From: Bradyrhizobium sp. 190
Lineage (GTDB): Bacteria > Pseudomonadota > Alphaproteobacteria > Rhizobiales > Xanthobacteraceae
Reading direction: 5' to 3'
DNA length: 64,000 nucleotides
Assembly: GCF_023073415.1 (NCBI RefSeq)
Contig: NZ_JADPJL010000016.1
Location: forward strand, 22,640 to 86,639
The notes below the pieces were generated by a model that saw only the letters and a program-made list of their open reading frames with translations, ran no database searches and was not told where the DNA came from. Below, in pieces: positions 17,538-25,569 of the stretch (positions within the stretch are counted from its first letter, which is position 1; each line of letters opens with the position of its first letter). The position numbers were made by a program, and so were the translations under genes.

Positions 17538-18218
17538 CTATGCGTTCCGAAAAAAGCCGTGCCTTTGCAAAATTGGCAGCAGCTCATGATGGTCATGAAT
17601 GATGTAATCCGGCTGCGCAGCCTGCAAACGCGACTCGGAAACAAATCCGCCGGTAATGGATATGCTGATAAGCCCGAGGTCGCGTGCAATTTCCGTTTCA
17701 ACCGGCATATCGCCGATGATGAAGGTTGACTCTGGCTTCAGATTATTTGCTTGCATATACAGGCGAAGCCGTTCGCCTTTGCTCATGCTTTTGAATTGAG
17801 TGGCGCGGCTTTCGAAGGCTAGAACCTCGTTGACGCAATCGTCGATTCCAAGCCTGCGGATTTGGGAACGAAGAGGATCGACTATATAGCTGCTGAGAAC
17901 GATCGTTGAGACCGCCTGTCGACGTGCCGCTTCTAAAATGCAGCGCGCGCCTTTGCGCAGATCGGCCTTGCGCGCCAGCGGTTCGTAGGTGTCGTGAAAA
18001 ATAGCGCTGCCATCGCTATCCACGATTGCGGCTTCACCTTCCGACATTCCGACACTGCGGTAAAGAACAGAAAGCGGGAGCTCGCACTGTTGCCGAAAAG
18101 TTTGCATATCGATATCAGGGCGACCGAAGCGCCCTAGAATGAGATTGATCGTTTTCAGCAACGCATCGGCGTCGTCGAGCAGCGTGCCATTCCAATCAAA
18201 TACTAGAGTAGGTTTCAT
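17538..18218 (-). CDS. HAD-superfamily phosphatase
   Basis: Predicted 226-residue phosphoglycolate-phosphatase-like HAD hydrolase. Motif I is FDWNGTLLDD (nucleophile Asp and acid/base Asp two residues on... here D-W-N), motif II is IVLSS, and motif IV is IIGDMPVETEIARDLG. A cap region lies between motifs I and II. ATG 18218 is preceded by GAGG at a good distance and lies 7 bases after the stop of the PurF-like gene, so the two are co-transcribed. The usual HAD acid/base Asp is replaced by Asn in this DWNGT version, as occurs in some subgroups. The substrate is probably a sugar phosphate made or used by the PurF-like partner, but this is inference. Confidence 0.8.
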   Translation of the reverse strand: MKPTLVFDWNGTLLDDADALLKTINLILGRFGRPDIDMQTFRQQCELPLSVLYRSVGMSEGEAAIVDSDGSAIFHDTYEPLARKADLRKGARCILEAARRQAVSTIVLSSYIVDPLRSQIRRLGIDDCVNEVLAFESRATQFKSMSKGERLRLYMQANNLKPESTFIIGDMPVETEIARDLGLISISITGGFVSESRLQAAQPDYIIHDHHELLPILQRHGFFRNA

Positions 18219-18225
18219 GATGACC

Positions 18226-19812
18226 TCAGGCAACGGCTGATTCCGGGAAGGGAAGATCGGCGATTAACTTGTTCAAATTCTTGTTCGCGCGTTTTTGCCC
18301 CGCTGGGGTTGGCATCTCGAACGTAAACGGCGACAAATCGATTCCATCATGCCCCTGCGGAAGCAAGGATACGAGAACTTGGAAGGGTAGATAAGTGATA
18401 GTCGCAGCATCGATGGATACGGCAATTGTGCTTTCGATGATCCTGAGCATTTGCGGTTCGATGTTATGAAAACGCAGGCTTTGCTTCCGCTGTTCGGATG
18501 GCAGAGCTTTCCATATTTGCCAGAACACCAACTCATCCATCGTGTCGATACCCATGCCGTAGTAATTTGGCGCCACTATAGGTGGTGAACCGATTACCCA
18601 ATGCACAGCCTTTGCCCCGGCGGAAAGGAGCATATTCGTGACAGCCCGACTCGTATCGCCGCGAATGAGGGCTTCATCGACCATGATTATGGTGCTGTCA
18701 GCAACGTCCTCCTCTGCGACACGGTATTTCTGGTCAATAAGAGATCTTCGCTCGCTAATGATACCTACAAGCGTCCGCTGAGAAAACTGTGTTGCGACGA
18801 CTTCGTGACGTCGGACGATGGCACCGTCTTCGGCGAGTGATGCAAACAGACCATCAGCATACGGCCCTCCGGTTCGCGGCATGGAAGAAACGATAAAAGG
18901 GGCGGACCCCACTTCTACTGCCAGTCTCGGCGCAATAAGTTTACCAAGAGCCACTCCGATATTGTAACGGGTTTCGAGATGAGATTGGCGTTTCGACGTG
19001 TTGGGGCTTCCTAGGTAAAGCGTCTCGTAGGCGCACAGCTTGGTTTTATGTCGAGCATCGCCCACAGATCGATCAAGGCATACTCCCGTTTTTCCGTTCA
19101 CATACTTGATGTGGCCTGGTAAAATTTCGTCTGCCTTGCCTTGTAGTCCGGAAAAGGCACAGTTTTCCGAAGCAAAAAGCAGAAAGCCGTCGTCGGTTTG
19201 CATGAATTCCAAAGGTCGCAAACCATATCGGTTGCGGAAAGCAATGAGATTTCCTTCACCATCCAACAAGAGTGCGCTGACGGCGCCATCGACACGGTCA
19301 TCTATCTCCCGAAAGAGGTTTTCGTGATTCACCGGCAGACCATGCTGCCAATAATCACTTTGACAGGTACGCTCAATCAGCTTGAGCAAGAGTTCGGCAT
19401 CAGTTTTGCCGTCAAAGCTGTGCCCTTGGACGAGCAATTCCTCTCTAAGTTCATCAGCGTTGACCAAGGCCCCGTCTAGGGAAATCGTCAAATGGCGGAA
19501 ACCGTCTTTATGGTTGTGAACAGGCTGAACGTCGCTCTCGTCGCGCTCCCTGTTAGACGGACTACGAATGTGTGCAATCGCTACGCGGGGCCTGAAATTC
19601 GCATACTGTTCATTATAGTCATTTGTTGTTAATTCGCGTGCCGGCTGAGACGACTTTGTATACTGAACACGTTTTTCATGCATGAAGACGGCAAGACCGA
19701 ACCCCGCCTGTCCACGAAGTGCAAGTTTCGGAAGCATGTGCTGGAGCCGATCATAAACGGTCTCCTGTGAATGACTTGAAGGCAACAGAAAAACACCAGC
19801 AACGCCGGACAT
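18226..19812 (-). CDS. PurF-like amidophosphoribosyltransferase homologue lacking the catalytic Cys
   Basis: Predicted 528 residues with the two-domain layout of PurF: class II glutamine amidotransferase (about 1-240) then phosphoribosyltransferase (about 280-460). ATG 19812 is preceded by GAAGGAT. The residue after Met, which in PurF is the nucleophilic Cys, is Ser (MSGVAGVF). The glutaminase HNGN block reads SLDGALVN, so the oxyanion Asn is also changed. In contrast the PRPP-binding loop is well kept (IIMVDEALIRGDTSRAV, then GSPPIVAPNYYGMGIDT). The protein probably binds PRPP but does not hydrolyse glutamine in the usual way. Length is near PurF plus a C-terminal extension. It is followed by a HAD phosphatase. 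It is unlikely to be the housekeeping purine enzyme. Confidence 0.8.
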   Translation of the reverse strand: MSGVAGVFLLPSSHSQETVYDRLQHMLPKLALRGQAGFGLAVFMHEKRVQYTKSSQPARELTTNDYNEQYANFRPRVAIAHIRSPSNRERDESDVQPVHNHKDGFRHLTISLDGALVNADELREELLVQGHSFDGKTDAELLLKLIERTCQSDYWQHGLPVNHENLFREIDDRVDGAVSALLLDGEGNLIAFRNRYGLRPLEFMQTDDGFLLFASENCAFSGLQGKADEILPGHIKYVNGKTGVCLDRSVGDARHKTKLCAYETLYLGSPNTSKRQSHLETRYNIGVALGKLIAPRLAVEVGSAPFIVSSMPRTGGPYADGLFASLAEDGAIVRRHEVVATQFSQRTLVGIISERRSLIDQKYRVAEEDVADSTIIMVDEALIRGDTSRAVTNMLLSAGAKAVHWVIGSPPIVAPNYYGMGIDTMDELVFWQIWKALPSEQRKQSLRFHNIEPQMLRIIESTIAVSIDAATITYLPFQVLVSLLPQGHDGIDLSPFTFEMPTPAGQKRANKNLNKLIADLPFPESAVA

Positions 19813-20533
19813 GCTATTATCCTTCAAAGAAAAGATGACGATTGTTATCGTCGTCATTCGACAAACTGCGTGTGTCGTGTTCAACCAAGACTCCGCGCCC
19901 GAATCCGACACTAAGGCGATGTATTCCGCCGGCGCGGTGCGAAGCACGTCGTTCTGCTCCCCTTTCAGCAAGGAGCGTGCCAGCGTCTTAGGTGGCACGG
20001 CTCACGCCGGCAGATCGCGACGGCTCCGGAAATACGGGAGTTTTGATCAAACGGCCGCGATCCGAGCTGTTGGATCTACGACATGTTGGCTGAGGCGCGA
20101 CGCGTTTTACGCAAATAGGCGTCGCGAATTGAACGTCCGCAGTCGGCGCGGCGCTAGAGTCATCCAGATCGCCCGCATGCAGTGTCGCCGGTAATTGTTA
20201 CAAGATCATTGGCTCCCGGTGCACCATATGCGGTGCGCGTAAGTGCGGATAGCGCGACCAACCGCAAGAAGAACATGCACCTGACCGTCGCGAAAGCCCG
20301 GTGGCTTGGTCGATGACGGCTGCAGGATCGGCCTACTCTCCCCAGTAGGCGCAACGTGCGCTCCGGTTTCGAGACGGTGGGATCGAAAGGAGAGGGCAGG
20401 CCAGGTGCAGATGATCGATGCCGTTGAGGCGCTCGCCATCGATCCCGCCGATGTCGCAAGCCGACCCGCTGGCACCACGTTCATAACCGTCTGTCTGTGA
20501 AACCCGCGTTCCTACCCGAAGAACATCAGTCTA
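19813..20533. other. Intergenic stretch, no supported gene
   Basis: About 720 bases upstream of the PurF-like gene. It would hold that gene's promoter on the minus strand. I see no recognisable nod box, sigma-54 promoter, RNA or transposase remnant, only short frames. Confidence 0.35.
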
Positions 20534-20827
20534 TTGTCAGAGAGTGGATGGATCTGCTCCAATGAACAGGACCGCGATGTAGCTCTCATAGAGTGTGCGG
20601 TCTCAGTCGAGAAGGGGCAGGCTAACAGCCTCGAATATTGGCTGCGACAGCCAGACGGCGCTTTCCGCTGGTACCGGTGCACGGCCGTGCCGCTCAGGAA
20701 TCGGGGCGGTAGCGTTCGGGAATTGCTTAGCTTTGGATGGATGTGCACCACGACAAACTTTCTGGCCGCCACAATGGCTCATCGAGGCTCACTGGGACGC
20801 AACTGCGGGCGCCCGGCGGCATTCTGA
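20534..20827 (+). pseudogene. PAS-domain remnant, probably from a sensor kinase
   Basis: The frame contains LEYWLRQPDGAFRWYRCTAV followed by PLRNRGGSVREL, the C-terminal half of a PAS_3-type domain (EYR-x-DG-x-RW-x-P-x-D/N-x-G), then loses similarity. There is no kinase core downstream. A further open stretch in another frame at about 20880-21000 (EEYNDTPPMVDELMEILRST) may be a separate leftover. Both are decayed pieces rather than working genes. Confidence 0.4.
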
Positions 20828-21074
20828 AATGGTCGGTCAAGCAGCTGGCCGGGCGAAGTGGGGATATCCTCCGCGGTCATTCGCCGGCTCGAGGAGTACA
20901 ACGACACTCCGCCGATGGTCGACGAGTTGATGGAAATCCTCCGGAGCACGTTTTCGGCTGCGGAAATCGAATGTTTTTCCCGCTGTGGCAAGCCAGGTAA
21001 TCCGGTCGCGATAGATTGAGCTTTGCCGGCGCAGGGCTCTGATGATCTTCTGTCGTCCCTCCAGTTGACCGATT

Positions 21075-21857
21075 CTAATTTCCCCGATAGCTAGGCGACC
21101 TCTTCTCAAAAAAGGCGTTCATTCCCTCTTGCTGGTCGGACGTCGTGAATGCGTGCCTGATGGCTTGTCGTTCAAATTCTAGACCGGCATCAAGCGTGGT
21201 TTGGTAGGCGGCGAGTACAGCCGCTTTAGCCAGTTCTATGGAACGCGGCGGCTTGTGCGCAATAATTTCGGCAACTTCGAGAGCGCGGCTCTGCGCCTTG
21301 CCGTCTGCCGTGACCTCGGCAACAAGCCCAGCTTGATGGGCTGCGCGCGCAGAGATGGATTGTCCGGTCAGGATCATGAGCATCGCGAGTGATTTGCCGG
21401 CCACGCGGGTCAATCGCTGGGTTGCTCCGTCTCCCGGCAATATCCCGATATTGATCTCCGGCTGCCCGAAGGCGGCGCCTTCACCGGCGATCACGATGTC
21501 GGCCAGCAGCGCGAGCTCGTGACCACCGCCAAAGCAAATCCCCTCAACCGCGGCAATAAGTGGCTTGGGGAAATTAGCGATATCCCGCCAGGCAGAACGT
21601 CGCGCGGAATTGTCGACGGCTTCGAACCCTCGTTGCCGCATTTCCTTGATATCGGCACCGGCGGAAAAGAACGCATCGCTGCCACGAAGAACGACGCAGC
21701 GGACGTCATCATCCAGCGTGGCCTTGCAAAGGGCGGCCGCGAGTTCCGCGATCAGATCATTGCTCAGCGCGTTTCGTTTGGATGCCCTATTCAATGTCAA
21801 GAGCACCACATGCGGCAAGGGAGACGTCCAAAGAATGAGGTCAGGCTTGGCGTTCAA
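21075..21857 (-). CDS. Enoyl-CoA hydratase/isomerase family protein
   Basis: Predicted 260-residue crotonase-fold enzyme acting on an acyl-CoA. The start is TTG 21857, six bases after AAAGGTG, giving the usual length; the frame extends upstream without similarity. The oxyanion-hole and CoA-binding block FFSAGADIKEM and the catalytic-region block ICFGGGHELALLADIVIAGE with GQPEINIGILPGDGATQRL are intact, including the two Glu positions typical of hydratases. It sits downstream of the LacI regulator on the same strand, 94 bases away, and could be co-transcribed with it. Confidence 0.88.
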   Translation of the reverse strand: MNAKPDLILWTSPLPHVVLLTLNRASKRNALSNDLIAELAAALCKATLDDDVRCVVLRGSDAFFSAGADIKEMRQRGFEAVDNSARRSAWRDIANFPKPLIAAVEGICFGGGHELALLADIVIAGEGAAFGQPEINIGILPGDGATQRLTRVAGKSLAMLMILTGQSISARAAHQAGLVAEVTADGKAQSRALEVAEIIAHKPPRSIELAKAAVLAAYQTTLDAGLEFERQAIRHAFTTSDQQEGMNAFFEKRSPSYRGN

Positions 21858-21950
21858 CGCAGCACCTTTGCAAATTACGGATAAGCGCCATTTACACTGA
21901 AATAGCATTCGCGAACAGCCGTCCTGCATGCCAGCCGGGGCTGCGGCCCT

Positions 21951-23027
21951 TCATCGCGGCCGCCTTGGCAGGCGGTCGGCGGTCCGTGGTGACGCGGTGG
22001 ACGACCGCATCACCAGGCGATAGGGCAACAGGACGCTCTTGGGGACGGGCCTTCCCGCGATCGCATTGATGAGATAGTCGGCTGCGCCGCGGCCTATTTC
22101 AGCGGCGGGAATACTGATCGTCGTAAGCGGCGGATCCATCTGTGCCGACAGTTCCACGTCGTCGAAACCGGTAATCGAAAGCGCCCGCGGCACGCTCAAA
22201 CCCATCTTGCGGGCTTCCGTAATGGCGCCGATGGCCAGCGTGTCGGTGGTGCAGATCACGGCGGTCGTGTCGGGATGGTCAGTGAGCAGTTGGCGAAGCG
22301 CGCTTCGTCCTTGCGCGAGCGAGTGGTCGGCCTTGATGACTTGAGTCGGCTGGAGTCGGATATCGACTTCAGCGAGAGCGCGCTGGATGCCATCGAGTCG
22401 CGCGCGCGAACGGTCATTTGACGGCCGAATGTTGGCAATTGCACCGAAACGAACGTGTCCCAGGCCGAGAAGAAATTCGGTCATCTCGCGAGTGGCGCGT
22501 TCGTTGTCGATGCCAATGGCAGGAATGCCGCCGCCCGCCTTCGAGACATAAGTCGTAATGACGGGCACGCCAGTTTGCTCTACCAGAGCTCGTAACTCCC
22601 GACCGTGCGAGCCTCCCACTAGCACAATGCCGTCTATGCCGCGCTCGATGAGGCTCTGCATCTCCTGCAACTCGCGGCGTTGATCATACTGCGAATTGGC
22701 GATGAATAACGTGTAGCCGCTTTCGCTTAGTCGGTTCTGCAGGGCCTCCACGCCTTCGGCAAAGATGCCAAGGCCTAGCGTCGGAACAATCGCGCCGATC
22801 GTCCGCATGCGTCCCGATTTCAGCGCCCGGGCCGCGCTGTCCGGCGTATAGGATAGATCGGTGATGTATCGCATCACTTTATCGCGCAGTTCGGGCCTGA
22901 CAATTTCTGGATGATTTAGAACCCGCGACACCGTCGCCGGCGACACGTTCGCCTTTCTCGCGACGTCCTCGATCTTCACCCTTGGCTGCGACCGGCCTTT
23001 GGGATCAGCGATCGATTTCTTGTCCAT
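21951..23027 (-). CDS. LacI-family transcriptional regulator
   Basis: Predicted 358 residues. The helix-turn-helix and hinge are classic: VKIEDVARKANVSPATVSRV then LNHPEIVRPELRDKV and YTPDSAARALKSGRMRTIG. The sugar-binding core follows, with GIDNERATREMTEFLLGLGH and ITGFDDVELSAQMDPPLTTI. ATG 23027 is preferred; a 13-codon extension to 23066 is possible. It is divergent from the CoA transferase at 23323, with a 14-bp palindrome of LacI-operator type in between (23249-23262). The same palindrome occurs before the AraC-type gene at 39.6 kb. It probably represses the local catabolic genes until a sugar-derived inducer appears. Confidence 0.92.
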   Translation of the reverse strand: MDKKSIADPKGRSQPRVKIEDVARKANVSPATVSRVLNHPEIVRPELRDKVMRYITDLSYTPDSAARALKSGRMRTIGAIVPTLGLGIFAEGVEALQNRLSESGYTLFIANSQYDQRRELQEMQSLIERGIDGIVLVGGSHGRELRALVEQTGVPVITTYVSKAGGGIPAIGIDNERATREMTEFLLGLGHVRFGAIANIRPSNDRSRARLDGIQRALAEVDIRLQPTQVIKADHSLAQGRSALRQLLTDHPDTTAVICTTDTLAIGAITEARKMGLSVPRALSITGFDDVELSAQMDPPLTTISIPAAEIGRGAADYLINAIAGRPVPKSVLLPYRLVMRSSTASPRTADRLPRRPR

Positions 23028-23248
23028 CTGATCTGCTCGGATTGTCCCATAACGGGCTGTTAACATCCGTTCGAGTTAAACCACCTGAAGCGTTGCTATC
23101 TCAAGCGCAGTGTGCACGAGATCGGTGCTTTTTCATTGAACAGTATGCGCGCGCCCAAGCCACAGCAAGCAGAGCGCGCCGGCGGCCATGCTCCGACCGT
23201 GCGGCGCTTAACGCCCTTGACTCCGCTGGTCGGGGTGACTAGAAATCA

Positions 23249-23262
23249 TGAAAACGATTTCA
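23249..23262. promoter_or_regulatory. Putative LacI-family operator
   Basis: TGAAAACGATTTCA: half sites match at 6 of 7 positions around a central CG, the form typical of LacI-family operators. It lies between the divergent LacI gene and the CoA transferase, 61 bases upstream of ATG 23323. An identical 14-mer is found at 39663-39676. Confidence 0.65.
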
Positions 23263-23322
23263 GAGAGGCGGGAGTTCAGCGACATCTCCGCGAGATCGTC
23301 AGAGAGAGCCAAGCAAGAACGT

Positions 23323-24537
23323 ATGGTCGATCTTCTCAAGGGCGTTCGGGTCCTCAGCTTCAACCACTTCCTGATGGGCCCGATGGGCGTGCAATTTCTC
23401 GCCGATCTCGGCGCGGACGTGATCGCTGTGGAGCCGCCGGACGGCGCCTTCCAGCGGAAATGGGGCGGGGCGGACAAGCAGGTAGATGGCCAATCCATGC
23501 TGCTTCTGACCGGCAATCGCAACAAGCGTAGTCTGACGCTCGATCTCAAGAAGCCGGACGCGGTTGCCGTTGCGAAAAAGCTGATCGCAACATCGGACGT
23601 CATCACCGAGAATTTCCGGCCTGGCGTGCTCAACAAGCTTGGGCTTGGCTATGAGGACGCCAGGAACATCAAGCCCGATATCATCTATGCCGCTGCGTCC
23701 GGATATGGCGCGGACGGGCCGTACGTCAATCGACCTGGCCAGGACCTCTTGGTTCAAGCGTTGGCGGGCCTTGCTACCATCACCGGAAGCCGCGAACACG
23801 GCCCGCGCGCTGTGGGTGTTTCGGCAGTTGATCATCACGGCGCCGTTCTCTTTGCGGCTGGCATCCTGGCCGCATTGGTGAGGAAAGCGCGCACTGGGCA
23901 GGGGTGTCGGGTCGATGTCAGCCTGCTGTCAGCAGCCCTCGACCTGCAGATGGAGTCCTTCACGTGCTATCTCAACGGGCAGAGACCGGACGATGTCCGC
24001 CAGCCGGGGCCGATCGCAGGATGGTATTATGACGCACCTTACGGCATCTATGCCACCCGTGACGGACACATCGCGATTTCGCTCGGATCGCTCGACGTGC
24101 TGGCGGATGTGCTTTCGCTTCCCGCCGATCAGCGCGTTCCCGACACGGAAGCTTATCGGCGGCGCGACCAGGCATCGGCAGCTATTGCGGCCAACATCGC
24201 CGAACGCACGACATCGGAGTGCCTTGCGCTGCTTGAGGCTGGCGGAATCTGGCACGCCCGCATCAATGACTATTGCGACGTCGTCGTCGACCCGCAGGTC
24301 GTTCACAATAAAAGCTTCCAGGTCGTGAAAGGGGCGACAGGGGCGCCGATTACCCTCGTCAGCCATCCCGTGTGTTACGACGGCGAGGTGCCGGAAGTAC
24401 GTTTGCCGCCGCAGAAGCTCGGGGCGCAGACAGAAGAAATCCTAAAGGAGCTCGGCTACGACGCTCGGCAATTGAAGGATCTCTACGACAGAGGCGCCGT
24501 CGGCTCTCTGACATCTCTTTACTCAAAAGGGCTTTAG
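23323..24537 (+). CDS. CaiB/BaiF-type (family III) CoA transferase
   Basis: Predicted 404-residue CoA transferase that moves CoA from a donor thioester to a carboxylic acid. N-terminal block LLKGVRVLSFNHFLMGPMGV is typical, followed by ADLGADVIAVEPPDGAFQRK and the NKRSLTLDLK CoA-site block. The catalytic Asp is expected in the ENFRPGVLNKLGLGYEDARN region and following segments. I prefer ATG 23323 to ATG 23248, because the longer version would begin inside the LacI operator and its first 25 residues lack family similarity. A paralogue with the same layout lies at 40210-41403 on the other strand. The acid it activates is unknown. Confidence 0.9.
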   Translation: MVDLLKGVRVLSFNHFLMGPMGVQFLADLGADVIAVEPPDGAFQRKWGGADKQVDGQSMLLLTGNRNKRSLTLDLKKPDAVAVAKKLIATSDVITENFRPGVLNKLGLGYEDARNIKPDIIYAAASGYGADGPYVNRPGQDLLVQALAGLATITGSREHGPRAVGVSAVDHHGAVLFAAGILAALVRKARTGQGCRVDVSLLSAALDLQMESFTCYLNGQRPDDVRQPGPIAGWYYDAPYGIYATRDGHIAISLGSLDVLADVLSLPADQRVPDTEAYRRRDQASAAIAANIAERTTSECLALLEAGGIWHARINDYCDVVVDPQVVHNKSFQVVKGATGAPITLVSHPVCYDGEVPEVRLPPQKLGAQTEEILKELGYDARQLKDLYDRGAVGSLTSLYSKGL

Positions 24538-24775
24538 CGAAGGCAGCGTTTGAGGGCGCGCAGCCCTTGGGTCTCCTCTATGCCGACGTCGCGCTCGTCC
24601 ATCGTCAGCAGGAAACGCGCTGGATGCAGCAGTTGATCGTGGGCGCCGGCTGGTAGCTGTCGCATGTGCCGGCTGGCATGGTGGCGTTCTGGGACCTCCA
24701 GGATCTGGCGATCCCAATACGCAGACCGATACGGTGGGCACCGCAATCGTCTGCTCGGCCTTGCTTAAAGTTAGG
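24527..24775 (+). pseudogene. Fragment of a GH88-type hydrolase gene
   Basis: About 250 bases align by eye, with scattered substitutions and small gaps, to 30907-31155 inside the intact GH88 gene. Landmarks include AAGGGCTTTAGCGA, TTGATCG-GGGCGCCG and GTGGCGTTCTGGGA. Stop codons and frameshifts interrupt it. It begins within the last codons of the CoA transferase, so a recombination joined the two, and that gene's last few residues may not be the original ones. Confidence 0.6.
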
Positions 24776-25145
24776 ACTTCATCGTCGCCTCCGAGACGGC
24801 GCGGTTCGGCTTTCCGGAGATTACCGTCAATATCATGCCGGGCATCGTCCAGCTCGCGCATCAGCGCCGGCGTGAACGCGTTCAGCTTGTCGGGGCGATT
24901 GATGATGAGCAGGGGCGTGCCTTTGCTGACATGTGTTCCATAACGGCGGACAGAAAGCCGACCGACAGTGTTTCCTGCACGATCCGCTTTTTTGAAACGC
25001 GTGGTACTTGGCATATTCCTCGTTGAGGTGGACGCCATACAAATCGCCACGATGCCGGGCGAATGCATATACATCATATTCTGTCACGGTCTTTGCGACG
25101 TTGGTCGGTATCGCCGATCGCAGTCATGTCAGGTCGCTTGGCCAT
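24776..25145 (-). pseudogene. Decayed enoyl-CoA hydratase and MaoC gene pieces (cassette copy A)
   Basis: The left end reads (plus sense) as a fragment of the hydratase core (DFIVASETARFGFPEITVN). It is followed in minus sense by the hydratase N-terminus (INRPDKLNAFTPALM) and by a frameshifted MaoC-like hydratase starting at ATG 25145 (MAKRPDM). The same pieces occur in better order at 46.4-47.7 kb. The inverted piece shows that rearrangement as well as mutation has acted. Confidence 0.6.
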
Positions 25146-25189
25146 GATGTTGGATTTGATCTTTCAAGCTGCCGGACATCCGCTAACCC

Positions 25190-25465
25190 CTTGAAGCAGG
25201 CTTTGCTGCCGCGGACGTGTGGGCATACTCTTCCAAATGGTGGAAGGACGCGCTGCCAGCGTTAGCACACAGTGCGAATATTTGGACTTTTCGGCGATCG
25301 CGCGCAGGGCGCTCGCAGAAGCGCGCGCACTTGTCACCGCAAAGCAATTTGTGCGTCGCAGCGAATGGATCGCACTATCCAGATGCCGATGTAACGCAAG
25401 AAAGTACAAGAAATTCGGAAAGGCGTCCTAACGCGTTGCGCTCTGTTCGCCAATACTTTCGCCGC
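25190..25465. repeat. Spacer repeat of the MaoC cassette (copy A)
   Basis: Closely resembles 47750-48003. Shared landmarks are GGACGTGTGGGC, TCCAAATGGT, TTGGACTTTTCGGC, CTATCCAGATGCCGATGT and a near-identical run from 25398 (AAGAAAGTACAAGAAATTCG, then GCGTCCTAACGCGTTGCGCTCTGTTCGCC in parts). A diverged copy lies at 42140-42350 and a short one at 58505-58540. It separates the minus-strand cassette from plus-strand transporter genes, so it probably began as a divergent promoter region. Confidence 0.65.
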
Positions 25466-25569
25466 TCATCGACGTCAGTTCTACGGCAAGGGCGCCGTCG
25501 GCTCTGAGTCTCTCAACTGAACAAGAACAAGCTTCTCCAGAAGCACGCTTTTTCTAAGAGGAGGAAACC

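Noticed and set aside
17198..17701. Minus frame of 167 codons overlapping the HAD gene end
   Set aside because: No domain, no ribosome site, and partly in another frame of the HAD gene.
23248..23322. Longer start for the CoA transferase at ATG 23248
   Set aside because: The extra 25 residues lack family similarity and the ATG lies at the edge of the operator palindrome.
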